A stretch of DNA of 64,000 nt, taken from Micromussa lordhowensis. Its lineage: Eukaryota > Cnidaria > Anthozoa > Scleractinia > Lobophylliidae. This document shows, piece by piece, positions 24,776 through 35,967 of the stretch. Numbering within the stretch: the first letter of the stretch is position 1; every line of letters begins with the position of its first letter. Location: NCBI GenBank assembly GCA_964020085.1, contig OZ026605.1:330701-394700 (forward strand), read 5' to 3'. The notes under the pieces were generated by a model that worked only from the letters and a program-made list of their open reading frames with translations, was not told the DNA's origin and ran no database searches. The position numbers and the translations under genes were made by a program.

Positions 24776-25927
24776 TAATGATCAAGGCGCGTGTGGAAGT
24801 ACATTTCATTTAACTGAAGTAAGAGACCTGTGATCTTGTTAACAGTGATCTTTCCTTCAGTAAGTTTGGGCTCTGTACATATAGTTTCTGCAACGATCCT
24901 TATTGACCGACATGCCAAAAAACAAGTCTGATCCCTGCGATGAAAACAAGCCTGGCTCCAACGACATAAGTCTCGGTTCAAGCTGTTTTATGAAAAAGAA
25001 ACGATTTACCCAGCACTTATGAACTAACTTTAACACAAACAGACTCATTGACGGATTCTCTGACACTGTTGTATGAGCCTGCCTTCCCCCTTCACTTAAA
25101 GGTTGCGTCATGGCTTGCGTATTCTTGAGCATTCTTTAAGTCAGTTTTTTCTAATCCGTGTTAATTTTCTCCATCCTTAACCATGCATCCTTGTTCCTTT
25201 ATCGTTTATTAATATCTCTGAAGTGCTTTTTTATATTAGTAAATTTTTTCAGGTTTTCTTCAATTAAAGGAAGTTTTTACCCTGGCCAAAATTACTCAAA
25301 GTATCGTGACTGAGCTTCATTAAGCCTGAAAACTATCGAGGTTCACTGATATGTTGCAGTCTAACGCCTATCCGTTACATTATTTCCATTGGAAGGCGGA
25401 AGTGTAAACGATATTCGAGACTGAAGGGGTCGTCGTTGAAAACAATGACGTCATACGCGTAGCATGTCTGATAACTAAACATTATCTAGTAACATTAGAA
25501 TCGACTACTGTTTTTTTTTTTTGTAGACATTAAATTAAAGGAATATGCATTGCAAAGCTAGATGGTCTTTTCAACTGGTTATTTTTTTAAAACAAAGAAC
25601 GACAACTTGTTTCATAATTTAACTGGTCGTTACCCAACTAATTAAAGGTAAATCGTTGTTTATTCAAATGACTTATCTGATGTAATTGAACCCAAATAGA
25701 ATCTGTAGTTTCAAAACTCTTCACGTTGCATAAAAGGATTCACAGGTCACATATCGTGAATTTTTTTCACGTTATCTAATTATTTTGTGGCATATTTAGC
25801 AAATTGGAAAGACCGTTAAAGATTTCCGTGTACTCGCGAATTTTTTCCAGTTGATATCCAACGTAACATTGCTGGTGCTTCAGCAACAGCGTGAAATACT
25901 CCAAGGACAATTAATTGAACTTGCAAG

Positions 25928-25951
25928 ATGACTATTGTTGTACATGTAAAA
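25928..25951 (+). pseudogene. Stranded first exon of a lost family member
   Basis: ATG followed by seven codons (MTIVVHVK) and GTAAGT, the same exon-donor arrangement as exon 1 of C, E and F, with a related upstream flank. No matching exon 2 follows: from 26268 the sequence is already the 3' flank seen after paralog C. A second ATG-containing stretch with a GTAAGT donor (about 26143-26172) lies between but does not resemble the family. Either exon 2 was deleted or this exon serves as an alternative first exon for paralog F, 3.2 kb downstream. Confidence 0.55.
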
Positions 25952-26267
25952 GTAAGTATTGAGTTTAATTACCACTAACTGAGATAGACTGTTAAACAGT
26001 CGTATATTTTACGAACGCTTGCAGTTTTCGAACAAAAGCTGTGGGAACAAGAATCGACGCGAAAAGCAACAAAAACCCCGATTTTGCACTGTAGAGTTCT
26101 GGCTCCCTCGCAGCCGTTATAAGCTTTGCGACCCAAATAACGATGACAATTTTAATCATTACTGGAATTGCAGTAAGTATATCAAGGGATGAAGTTTTAA
26201 GTTTCTTTCTTCGACTAGGTACAATATTGTGATAAATTAATCTTGCTTTGTGGAGTGTTCAGCGTAC

Positions 26268-27540
26268 TATCGAGTCTCTGAACTCTGTCTTCCCCACGCT
26301 AAATCTCGTCATCACCATCAGTCCTTTGCGCGCCATGGGACTCAAAAGACTTTGATCATATGGCATGAATTTTTTACTCGTGTCCTAATACATGTACATG
26401 TATTACTTTGTGGAATTTTGGGCCAATAGGATGGACCGTTTAAGACTTCAGGGTAGGTTGTTTTTAAGTTTATATCCAGCAGGTTTTGGAGTAACGACTA
26501 CTTTCTGAACCCAAGTACTTCATACAAGCTATGCCGTCAATCATGAGTGGCTTAGACAAGGGAAAACACTGAGCAGATTACTTGATATTAAGAACTCAAC
26601 ACAAAATACGAACTCCAGATACGAATCTTTACACTGACCCAATCGAACAATTAAAAGAATGCTTTAAACCTTTGACGTAGTCCGACGTTAATTTTTAATC
26701 CGTGAACAACTACTAAACAACATTTTGCAGTGAAAATACGCATTCCTGGGAGAAGAAGACCTTATTAAGCTTATAATGTTGCATTCAGTTTGACGGTCCT
26801 AAATCTCCATTGCATCCATAACTGTAGCTTATATCGATTCGACTAGAGTTTTTATTTCGTTAAGGTTCAGACTTTTTCAACTCCAGAAAAGTCAGAACTC
26901 TTTGTTCAAAATCTGTTGTTCAAATGTAACCAATAAGGAACCGCCAATAGTTCTCTCAAAAAAGTTTTTTTCTATTGTTTTCAAACCAAGGATATACAAT
27001 AAAAAACAGAATAGTTTATGGCGGCTGAACATTCATTTCCTCAAATAAGGTTATGAATCCTATTGTGCACATGGGCTGGGTGATTAATGACTCCCCTTGC
27101 AGTTAAGCGGTGTGTGGATATTGAGGAAATTAAATCGAGCAGTTAAAAATAACACAGACTTGATTAAAATTCCGTTCGAGTAGGAGGGATCTGCAACATA
27201 TAAATTGCGAAAGAAAAGTAATAAAATTCATCTTTAAATCGGCTCAGAGCTGATTAAAATCATCCAAGGTCAACTAAAAGAGAGAAGAAAGGCTTCACCA
27301 TAAATTGGCAAAAGAGGAACTAGTAAAATTATCAGAAACACATGAGGGATCCGCTGACTAGTTTGGCTTAAGTTTTACAAATCCCTCTCCCTCAAAGTGC
27401 ACCTTGTTTCATTTCAAGTTTTTATTAGCTCTTTGGTGCTTTTACTTTTCTGAGAATTAATTTGACTTTTTCTTTCATTTGAAGGTAATTTCGCACATCG
27501 CAACAAAATGACGTCATATATCATGTAGCAGTGATGCAAC
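26268..27540. repeat. Copy of the paralog C 3' flank
   Basis: Matches 15661-16720 in order and orientation, with small indels. No gene seen. It marks where a family member stood to the left. Confidence 0.65.
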
Positions 27541-28076
27541 TGCTGACTTTTCTGTAACTTGGTTTTCCCTGAGAAAATATCGGTCAGTAACAGAAATTAA
27601 GCCATCCTTCCTAACTATTATTTAATTTGTACAATCTTCAGCCAACGGCCAAATAATTAGGAAGCCGGCGACAAACACGAGTGAAAACACTCTAAAAACG
27701 CTTTAAGACAAATCAGTGAGTTTCGAACCTTTTGTAGTATTTGGTGACTTCATTTTTAAACATAAAGGCATGCAAACATAAAATACCAATTACTTTAGGA
27801 ATTTGGTCGTGTACAATCGAATGTATGGATAAGAAAAAAGTCCCTTAACTACATGTGCGAACTGAGCTTCTGATTCCAGAGAGGATGTAGTACATACTGT
27901 ACCAAGCTGCTGAGCTTATACTTTCAGATTCATCTGATCTGCGGCTGATATCATACACTGCTTATTCCGTTTTCGCCATGGTTTTTCTGACACGGATCGA
28001 AGATCAGTTGATAACGGTGACCTATTTTCGAGCAAAAAAGGTAACGAAATAGGGAAACATTTGAAGTTCTCATTCT

Positions 28077-28084
28077 TTATAAGA
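28077..28084 (+). promoter_or_regulatory. TATA-like box of paralog F
   Basis: TTTATAAG, 106 bases upstream of the exon 1 ATG and in the same sequence context (followed by AAGCAGCATTTTTC) as in C and E. Confidence 0.45.
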
Positions 28085-28182
28085 AGCAGCATTTTTCCTT
28101 TGAAACCATGAAACATCGTTGGTGCTACAGTAACGAGTAAAATACTTTGAGGACACAGCTTCAATTCGGTTGAATTTGCAGG

Positions 28183-29571
28183 ATGAAGATAACAGTACAC
28201 GTGAAGGTAAGTACCCTGCGAGGGTACTTTAGAACTTTCTGGGTAGGGATATGCCGCTGGAACCCTCAGCCTATATCAGAGCTAGTTAAGCTAGTTAAGT
28301 TACCACAAGTCTCTCTCCAAAAAGGATTTATTAATACTTGCTCAATTTGTTTTATATACCCTATCCTAAAGTAAACTGCTTGAAAATCATTCCCCTACAC
28401 AACGGCACATCCCCAGATAGCCCATATATGGCAGTTCAATGAAACACGACTGACTTAAAATATACCTCAAAACAGCTTACATTGCAAAGTTCAACAAGAG
28501 TTAAAGATATTGAAGATCCGTTACCAGGATTCATGCTAAAAAATAAGTAAAAACGTTCACTGGTAAAAGGTTTGAAAAAACTATGAGCTTTCGGCAGCCT
28601 AAACTGCTGCCTTCGACGGATTAATCATGATATTGACTTTAACAATTCTAAAATCATTGACAAAGCGAACAACCGGAGTAGAAAGACACTGGAGTCTTCG
28701 CACACGGCAAAAACTGTTGGGGCAGACAATAATTCGTGCCCGCTCCCAAGACAATATCACATTCTCTTAAAGAAACACTAATTTTCTTAGCATTTTTAAC
28801 ATTTTTTCTACTACATGCCTTTATCTTTTAATTTATGCGAATTTTTCGTTATATTTAAATTTCTTTCACTTTTAGGCTTCACACATTTTTATCCGTCGAA
28901 GGCAGCAGTTTAGGCTGCCGAAAGCTCATAGTATTTTCAAACCTTTTACCAGTGAACGTTTTTACTTATTTTTAAGAGTTAAAGACTTTCACATGCAAAA
29001 AATACAAGAATTGGTGATGATAAAATATTTTCACTCTTTAGACTATATGTATTTTTTCTTGTTGAACTCAACTCAACTCATTATTTATCGAACAGTTTTT
29101 CTCTTTTCTTTCTAAAAGGTGCTTCTATCTATGGCGTTTCTATTCAACCTTTTCAACCTGGTTTTTACGAAACCCCTTTACCCGGAGACGCCATTTCTTC
29201 GCAGCCAGGCCTTCAATCAGCATTCACGAGGTCAAGACTCCCAGCCTGTAGTCGATACCATTGAGCCTGAAGAGAGCATTAGTCAAGAGAGTAACCACAC
29301 GAGTGATATAAACGGGTTCCTGGAAAGTCCAAATGCGCATGATCGCATTGCCAGGAATACTCACCCTTGTGTTTCAAGAGTTGTGAGAGATTTTGATTCG
29401 TGTAGAAATATCTGGGTTGACAAGGTACAGTGTAAAAGACGACATCCCGCCTGTAGTCACGTGGTTAGCTCACACGGATCACCAAAGTGCCAACCAGTGT
29501 ACGGCTTCAGAAATGCTACGTTCGTTACCAAATGTCCTTCGTTACCAATAGATTGTCAATGTGCTATATAA
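28183..29571 (+). CDS. Secreted 8-cysteine pro-protein, paralog F (plus-type)
   Basis: Exon 1 is 28183-28206 (MKITVHVK, donor GTAAGT) and exon 2 is 29119-29571 after AAAAG, phase 0, giving 158 residues. The signal-peptide core is longer than in C and E because of a repeated F-N-L. The pro-region has P-E-T-P-F-L-R-S-Q, N-H-T and R-I-A-R. The mature domain is the same as in C and E except for single replacements, with N-A-T and DCQCAI. The 912-bp intron is the longest in the family and contains a hairpin MITE (28537-28974). AATAAA lies at 29738-29743. Exon 2 is far more similar to C and E than the flanks are, suggesting gene conversion. Confidence 0.82.
28537..28974. mobile_element. MITE with about 86-bp terminal inverted repeats, in the intron of paralog F
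   Basis: The left arm, from AAATAAGTAAAAACGTTCAC through GGCAGCCTAAACTGCTGCC to CGACGGAT, is mirrored by 28889-28974 with few mismatches. The single strand can fold into a long hairpin. AAGAGTTAAAGA occurs near 28496 and 28974; it may be a duplicated flank but does not abut the left arm. No coding frame. Confidence 0.85.
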
Positions 29572-30214
29572 TAAAAAGAAATGTCCTTCGAATTCGTTAC
29601 CAACAGATATTGCAAATATGCCGCTTGAAGGAATTCTGGAAATAAATGCTTATTAATTTAAAACAGCAAAATGTATATTAACAACTGAATATTCCTATTT
29701 AATTTTTACAAGTAACAGTTAAAAAGCCGGCACGGTAAATAAATGAAGCCTGGTCGACTCAGGATTAAAACTGAATTATGTATTAAGTAAATTGCTGCTT
29801 TTTTCTAATAATAAAGCAGAATGTGGAAATAAATTTCATTCAGAGTGCATAGTGGTCTTTTCTCAGTTAGTTTCGACTCTTTGCATGTCGTTTTTGCAAC
29901 GATCCTTAATGACCGAATTCGGCAACAAAGATAATTTTTAAGACACGGGAAAAAAAGATGTCTTAGCCCTGCGTTGAAAACAAGTTTGGTTCCAACGTGA
30001 TATGATACGGAAGAAGGAAGGTTGAGGCGAGCAAAGAAACTGAGTCCAAACCGAGAATTAACTGAAAGTTTCGAATATGCTATTTGTACTTAAATTATAG
30101 TGTTTAAAGTGGATGGGTTAAATTGATTTAATGCGTTGATTGTTTAAAATATAACAATCTTTGGACACAACTGGATACAATTATCCTACTGCTCTTCTGT
30201 TTAAAGCAATACTA

Positions 30215-30620
30215 CTCAAGTTAATCTGTACAAGCTCCAAGCAGTACAGACGTTTGCTTGTCGCATTTTAATTTTGTGCGGCGCTACAAAAATTCGATCG
30301 CATAACGCCTTTGCTGGCTACCAATCAAGCAACAAATTTATTTCCATTTTGCTGTTCTGGTTCTTAAGTCAATGAAGGGGTGTGCTCCACAGTATTTGAC
30401 ATCTAAGCTCGCTGGAAGATCCGCCGTCCAGCCGAATACGACTACCAGGAACTCTCAACGTTTGAACATACCACTCTTCCGCACTGCTAGAGCTGTGCTA
30501 GCGGCCAAAGGACCTTTCACTGTGGAATGAGTTACAGCCTGCGCTCAAACTTACCCATCCTTGACCGATTTCAAGCCCTTACATGAAATGTCATGTGTTT
30601 GGCTTTCTGCGTTTTCTTTT
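30215..30620 (+). mobile_element. LINE reverse-transcriptase C-terminal remnant
   Basis: The plus strand reads LQAVQTFACRILILCGATKI, then after frame breaks KGCAPQYLTSKLAGRS, and finally AAKGPFTVE, a stop, and TDFKPL. This order matches the usual tail of non-LTR reverse transcriptases (Q-N-R-A-R, P-Y-L, G-R-F-S, L-W-N, F-K). Stops and frameshifts make it dead. AATAAA follows near 30675. Confidence 0.65.
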
Positions 30621-31705
30621 TAAATCGTTTTCCAATGTAACATTGACTCTGAAAGGCCTCGTGGGGACGAGCCAATAAAATATGTATCTACCTGCAGATA
30701 ATGTCAATGGAAGAACAGTCAAAAACACTGTGCTGATTGAATAGCAACATTGACAGTACAACGGTTAAGAACCTAAAGCGTCAGAAATCATTCCAAGATT
30801 ACTTCTGACAGTTTTGAACAAGGGTTTTAGAGCTACCATGTTACACTGATTGGTGGACACTAGTAGGATGTTATTGGTTCAAGTGGTTTTATTAAAAATA
30901 AACAAAGTTTTTATTAGATTTACCTGACCATGACTATGAATCAACTTAAACGCAAGCGGATTTAGCAACGGATTTATGGCAACAGTGCACGAACCTTCTT
31001 TCAACCGTCACTTTAGGCTGAAAACTCTCACTCTTACATTACTTTCATTATGGTAAATCGGAAGCGTAAACAATATTTCATTGCTCGACGGAAGTAGTCG
31101 TCGTTGAAAAGAAAGACGTCCTACGCGAAGCAGATCAAAGATGCAAACAATAAGCTATTTCTCGTTTCCGAAGCTGGTGTTTTGATATCTTGTGCATGAG
31201 AAGTCGTGACGGGGATTTGTGCTAATGCGCCGCTTTGCGCCACACTGATCCACTCAGTTGCCAGAGCCTGGGGTGTTTATTTCGTCCTGGCGAGGTGTAG
31301 TACTGAACCTATTGTAAAAGAGAAAGGGCTCATTAATTTAAGTTGTCTACACAAATATCAGTTATTACAGTCAGCACACTTCGAAATGTAGCTAGGGGCA
31401 CTCCCTTATATCGGCTATCTAGGTATGTCCAGCCTCATAGGGTATGGTTTTAAGACTTTTTGGTCAGAAATAGAGTATTGATTTTGGTCACTGGGTATGC
31501 TTTTTATGCACTCGTCTTAAATTAGGTATGACGTTTTTAGAAGCATACTTTTTCATCATTATCGACAACACCAGCAACTAAAGCCATTCACAATACCTTT
31601 AACATCATTCTGAACTAGGGAACTAAGGCAGGTCTGAAACAGGATATTAATATAAGGGTCAGGTCACAAATAGGGTAGAAAATTACAGATTATGGTCTTA
31701 AATAG

Positions 31706-31799
31706 GGTTAATTTGCTGTGCGGCCCGCTTCCCGAAGCACTAATTATTTGAAGCACTAATTATTTAATTTGCTGTGCGGCCCGCTTCCCGAAGCACTAA
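31706..31799. repeat. Short tandem duplication
   Basis: TTTGCTGTGCGGCCCGCTTC followed by CCGAAGCACTAA occurs twice, at 31711 and about 31769, separated by a doubled GAAGCACTAATTATTT word. No function evident. Confidence 0.8.
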
Positions 31800-33685
31800 A
31801 AGTGTTATGTGTGAGCTAAATAAAGCTAAGAGGCAAAAGCACTTGATGCATTGTTTTTCAATCTCTGTGTCAGGCAGGGCTTGATTCGAATGGATGCGGC
31901 CGCATTCTACGTCTTGTTGTCAGTGACGCAGTATATTTTTCTTTTTAAAAAGGATGTCTTATGTGTGCTGACAATTGTGCACTTAATCCTCCGCTTTTGC
32001 TTGAATATTAGGAAGCTAAAATACAAATGCTATCGGTATTTTCATGGAAACCAGCTCTTGAAATGCCGCGGTACGTCAAAGTACAGATTTTCTTACTTTT
32101 ATAAGCGCTCTCTCAGAAGTAAAGCTACTCGAGTTGTGGCGGAAAGTTTGACAAATCTAACTAAATCTGGAACTGATATGTCGACACCTACGGTATAGAG
32201 AAAACCTTATACGAAAGCCATTTGAATATACCAACGTAAATTAAAATACAATATGATGAATTATCTTTCATAATATATCGTATCTGTAGTATCGTCCAAG
32301 CCGGCGCTCCAAGTGACGTGTGCGTCCTTTTCTCGTAAAAAGCCACAGCAGAAAAGGGGCGGGATTGTTTTTCCTGACAAGTGTTCTGATTGACCAAAAT
32401 TATGTCGCCACAGTTGTGATCTTAATAACATTCAAGCACGGAAGCAGATATCTTCGATTCTCTAGAATTCATCGTTTCAATCTGACTTAGAACCATTTAG
32501 TTACCAAGATTCTAAGTTCCTTTTGTTTTTAAATTTAGTCTCAACACTGAGTTATTTTTGCTGAACATGTTTACCTTGTGAATTACAAGCGTTACCCTGA
32601 GGGTGATTCATACTTACTATATATGTCAATAACTCACTCTGAAATAGAAAACAGAACCATTTCTTTGTTGAAGTAAACTAAACTAACTGCTTCCATCGGC
32701 TCAAAATATCGCATTGGTGGACAAATCGCGTGTTGTGGTGGTGGCTCTATCTCGAAAATATATTTCCTTTTCATTATCACTATCCGATTGGAAGTCCCGT
32801 CCGTAGTTTTCTTGTGTAAAATAATCACGGGAAACATACCAGGTAACAACTGAAATGTTGCAAATGCACATTTTGTTGCGAGGCACCGAATTTTGGCAAA
32901 ACTTGGCCGCCGTATCTACATTAACAATTACGAATTTTCTCTGATTGGACATTAACTGCACTATGTAAATAGTTCACTTCTGAACTGAAAATAATATCGT
33001 TTCGTTTCTGAGGAAACGAAACAAAAAGCATATCGAATAACATCACAAACGACGTGTGTTTCCTTTAGCCTTTTGACTTCATTCAAAAGGAATGTGCACT
33101 ATAAGCTATTGTAGATGGGGTGGTAAACTGGTTCTTATAAAGAGGATTAAAGGTAACCCAGCTGATTTCAGATGAATCATTGCCAGTATTCCAGTGACCT
33201 ATCTGATCTACAATTGAACCCTTCAAGTCTACTACGCAGGAGCCCAAGTGGAATTTATAGTTTCAAAATTTCCGCATGTTGTAAAAAAACGATTCGAAGA
33301 TCATCCAGCAGAAATGTTTTGCTCGTGTTCTAATCAGTATTTTTTGGCATTTATGGAAGATTGGAAAGACGTAAACGATTTTTGAAATTGTTTTTTTTAG
33401 TTTAAAATTTAAAATTTAAACGCGCAATTGTTTATGGTGTCAATTGTGAGTGTTATTACTGAAGGGAAAAATACTGAACAGATTATTCAAGTTGTTATTA
33501 AAGAACGCGAAACAAAATATGATCAGCACATAAGAATTCGGCTTTACACTGACCTCTGAATCAATGAATTAAAAGAATGCTTTATATCTTTGACGTACTG
33601 TGACATTTTGAACCAGTCAGCAACTTTATTACAACATTTTCAGTGAAAATACAAATTCCCCGTGTTATCAGCCAGTCTTCCCGAC

Positions 33686-33693
33686 TATATAAA
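33686..33693 (+). promoter_or_regulatory. TATA box of paralog G
   Basis: TATATAAA, 161 bases upstream of the proposed exon 1 ATG, farther than in the other paralogs. Confidence 0.4.
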
Positions 33694-33846
33694 AGAAAGA
33701 ATGGATTTGGTGGCACTACACAGTTGCATCTCAAGACTTACAAGCCCCGGGAAAAAACCCAGGTTGTCTATCGAATTCGACTTCTTCAACGCGACCAAAG
33801 TGAGATCTGCAGGTTTTTCGATAGGAGTGAATTTCAAAGTTCCAAC

Positions 33847-34639
33847 ATGAACATCATCATAAAGGTGCGTTTTACTGTATTATGAATACTTATCCCCGAT
33901 GTCACTTATTCTCTCTTGATTACATATTACTTCCGTTGATTGCAGCCTTGTTTAAAGACGTAAATTTTATTACTTTCCGGCCAATGAAACAACGGAGAAA
34001 AGAATAATTTCTTGGTTAATTCTAAGCGAATACTGGGACAAAACCAATATGGCTTTAACTTAGCTGGGAGAAGAAGCGGAAGATACGGGTAAGCAAAAGT
34101 CATCAAAAGTAACGCTGCTGCAACGGTTTAAAATTTCGCTATTCGCCCCTAACGTATATTGTTTGGCTGTTGTCACCACAGGAAACGCATTTTTTCAGTC
34201 GAAAATGAATTGTTTTGTTTCACAGATGCTTTTGTGTATGGCTTTTGTCTTAAGTTTTTCCAGACCGATTGCTGCAAAAACTCTTTTTCTAGAGTTGCCA
34301 TGGCAACGAAGCCAGGCTGTCGAGGCTCTTGAACCAGGGAGAAGCATTAACCAAGAGAGTGACAAAGCAAGTAAAGTGAATGGGTTTGTGGAGAGTTCAA
34401 CTGCGCATAATCGCACTACCAGGAACGTTCACCCGTGTATTTCAGGAATAGTTAGAGAGTACGACTGGTGCAGAGGTCGCTGGATTGTAAAGGTGCAGTG
34501 TAATAGAAGACATCCTGCCTGTAATCACGTAATAACCAAACACAGGATACCTAAGTGTCAAACAGTGCACGGCTTTAGAAATGCTACGTTTGTGAATAAA
34601 TGTCCTTCGTTGCCATTAGATTGTCAATGTGCCTCTTAA
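33847..34639 (+). CDS. Secreted 8-cysteine pro-protein, paralog G (divergent)
   Basis: Exon 1 is 33847-33864 (MNIIIK, donor GTGCGT) and exon 2 is 34226-34639 after TTTCACAG, phase 0, giving 143 residues. The in-frame ATG at 34226 means exon 2 could alternatively start on its own, or an upstream in-frame ATG near 34163 could give a longer N-terminus; I prefer the spliced model because it matches the six paralogs. The pro-region is about 15 residues shorter, keeps only R-S-Q of the FLRSQ motif and lacks N-H-T. The R-T-T-R site and all eight cysteines with exact spacing are kept. It has the plus-type N-A-T sequon but the minus-type CAS ending, so it may be the outgroup of both subfamilies. Confidence 0.75.
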
Positions 34640-34872
34640 ATTAGCTTTGACAGAAAACGTTACAGATGTGCCGCTTGAGAAATCCTGATTGATCTCATAC
34701 TGTATGATCATGACTGTATGAAAATATACGTTTTCGGTAATTAAAAACTGTGATTGTAATTGTAATCGAATTAGCTATCACAGAGAGGTAAAAATCAAGT
34801 TATTGAGAGTTTTATTTCAAACCTAATACTTTATAGTGCTTCCTCAAATGTGTGGAAAAGCATTACCTCTGG

Positions 34873-35189
34873 CGCTGTCCACCCTATCGCGGAGAAATTT
34901 GAAAACGGATCGAGGTTTCACCCTTTAAACGCATCAAATGTTTTCCGTCCGCACTTCGCCAGAGAAATTTGAAAACGCACTCGGCAATCACCGGTCATCT
35001 TGGATTTGAGGAAATCCCGGGCAGCGAAATCACAAGATTATCATGACGTTATCGTTTTCTGAAAGCTCCCTTTTAAAAATATTTTTTTCCATCCACACTA
35101 AAACTCAAAGCCGGCGTTTTCAAATTCCTTCGGGTTGAAGCCGGCGTTTTTCAAAAGCTCCGTTTTCGTGACGGATTGGTGTGGACGGT
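34873..35189. mobile_element. Possible MITE with GTCCAC ends
   Basis: The left end CTGTCCACCCTATCGCGGAG and the right end TTGGTGTGGACGGTAGG are imperfectly inverted, with inward-facing GAAAACG motifs on both sides and internal repeats of GCCGGCGTTTTC. No coding frame. Boundaries are weak. Confidence 0.4.
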
Positions 35190-35967
35190 AGGCCTAACCG
35201 TAGATACGTCCCAACGTTACAAGTTGAAAGTAAAATCCTTGTACATATTGTATTTATTGAGTGAATATATTGAAATAGTTAAGTAAACTTCGGAACCGTT
35301 TCTAGTTAGCCTTCTGTAATTATTTGCTCACGATTTGAAGAACGCGCGCATTTTAAAGAGTATCGAAAGAATATCTTGAAAGCTTGTCCGCTACATTTAA
35401 TAAATAAGATGATTGCTTGTTTACTTTGAATTATTTGTTTTCTGTTCCTCCGCCATTTTGAACTGATAGAACGCGAAAAAATTGAACTACTGAAAAACGA
35501 ATGTTTACAAAATGTTACAATATTGAGACGTTCCTAGTCTCAGCACCGGAACGTCAGAATTGTCACTTGGCATTGAAACACGGAAGTAGAATTACACCGG
35601 AAATGATTTTATGTTCAGTCATTTGCTTTGATGTCATGCCACTGAGGAAAAAGAAACACGATCAAATGACAAATGTTGCATCAATCGTCTTCAGGTATAA
35701 AGCCAGTAACAGCGGGTAGTTGCTAAAACTGACCACACCACAATGGATAAAAAACATGGTCAACACACAGCTATTTCAGTGTAAATGAAGTTTGTCTCGG
35801 TGGGCGCTAGAAAAAGCATCCGAATATTTATCATATATGAAGCAACTAGTGGAGCCTTGTACTGCCGCTGGTCAGCGGGTCGAGGAAGATTGCGTGACGA
35901 GCTCAAAGAGCGTCTGCGTAGGAGGCCGGTTTGAATGTGACAAGGTTTTTTTTTTCAACTGAGAAAA

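Larger units (their letters stand above)
29772..33640. other. Gene-poor stretch between paralogs F and G
   Basis: Apart from the LINE remnant (about 30215-30620), a short direct duplication (31706-31799) and a promoter-like GC/CCAAT patch near 32340-32395, I see no supported exon. The longest open frame (31851-32198) has no recognisable motif. The segment 33060-33400 resembles 25530-25870, upstream flanks of the gene family. Confidence 0.45.

Noticed and set aside
31851..32198. Gene for a 115-residue protein
   Set aside because: No signal peptide, known motif or homologous copy, and the composition looks like chance translation of AT-rich DNA.
2988..34639. Assignment of the 8-cysteine family to coral small cysteine-rich (SCRiP) neurotoxins
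   Set aside because: The number of cysteines matches, but I cannot confirm the spacing or precursor layout of that family from the sequence, so I did not use the name.
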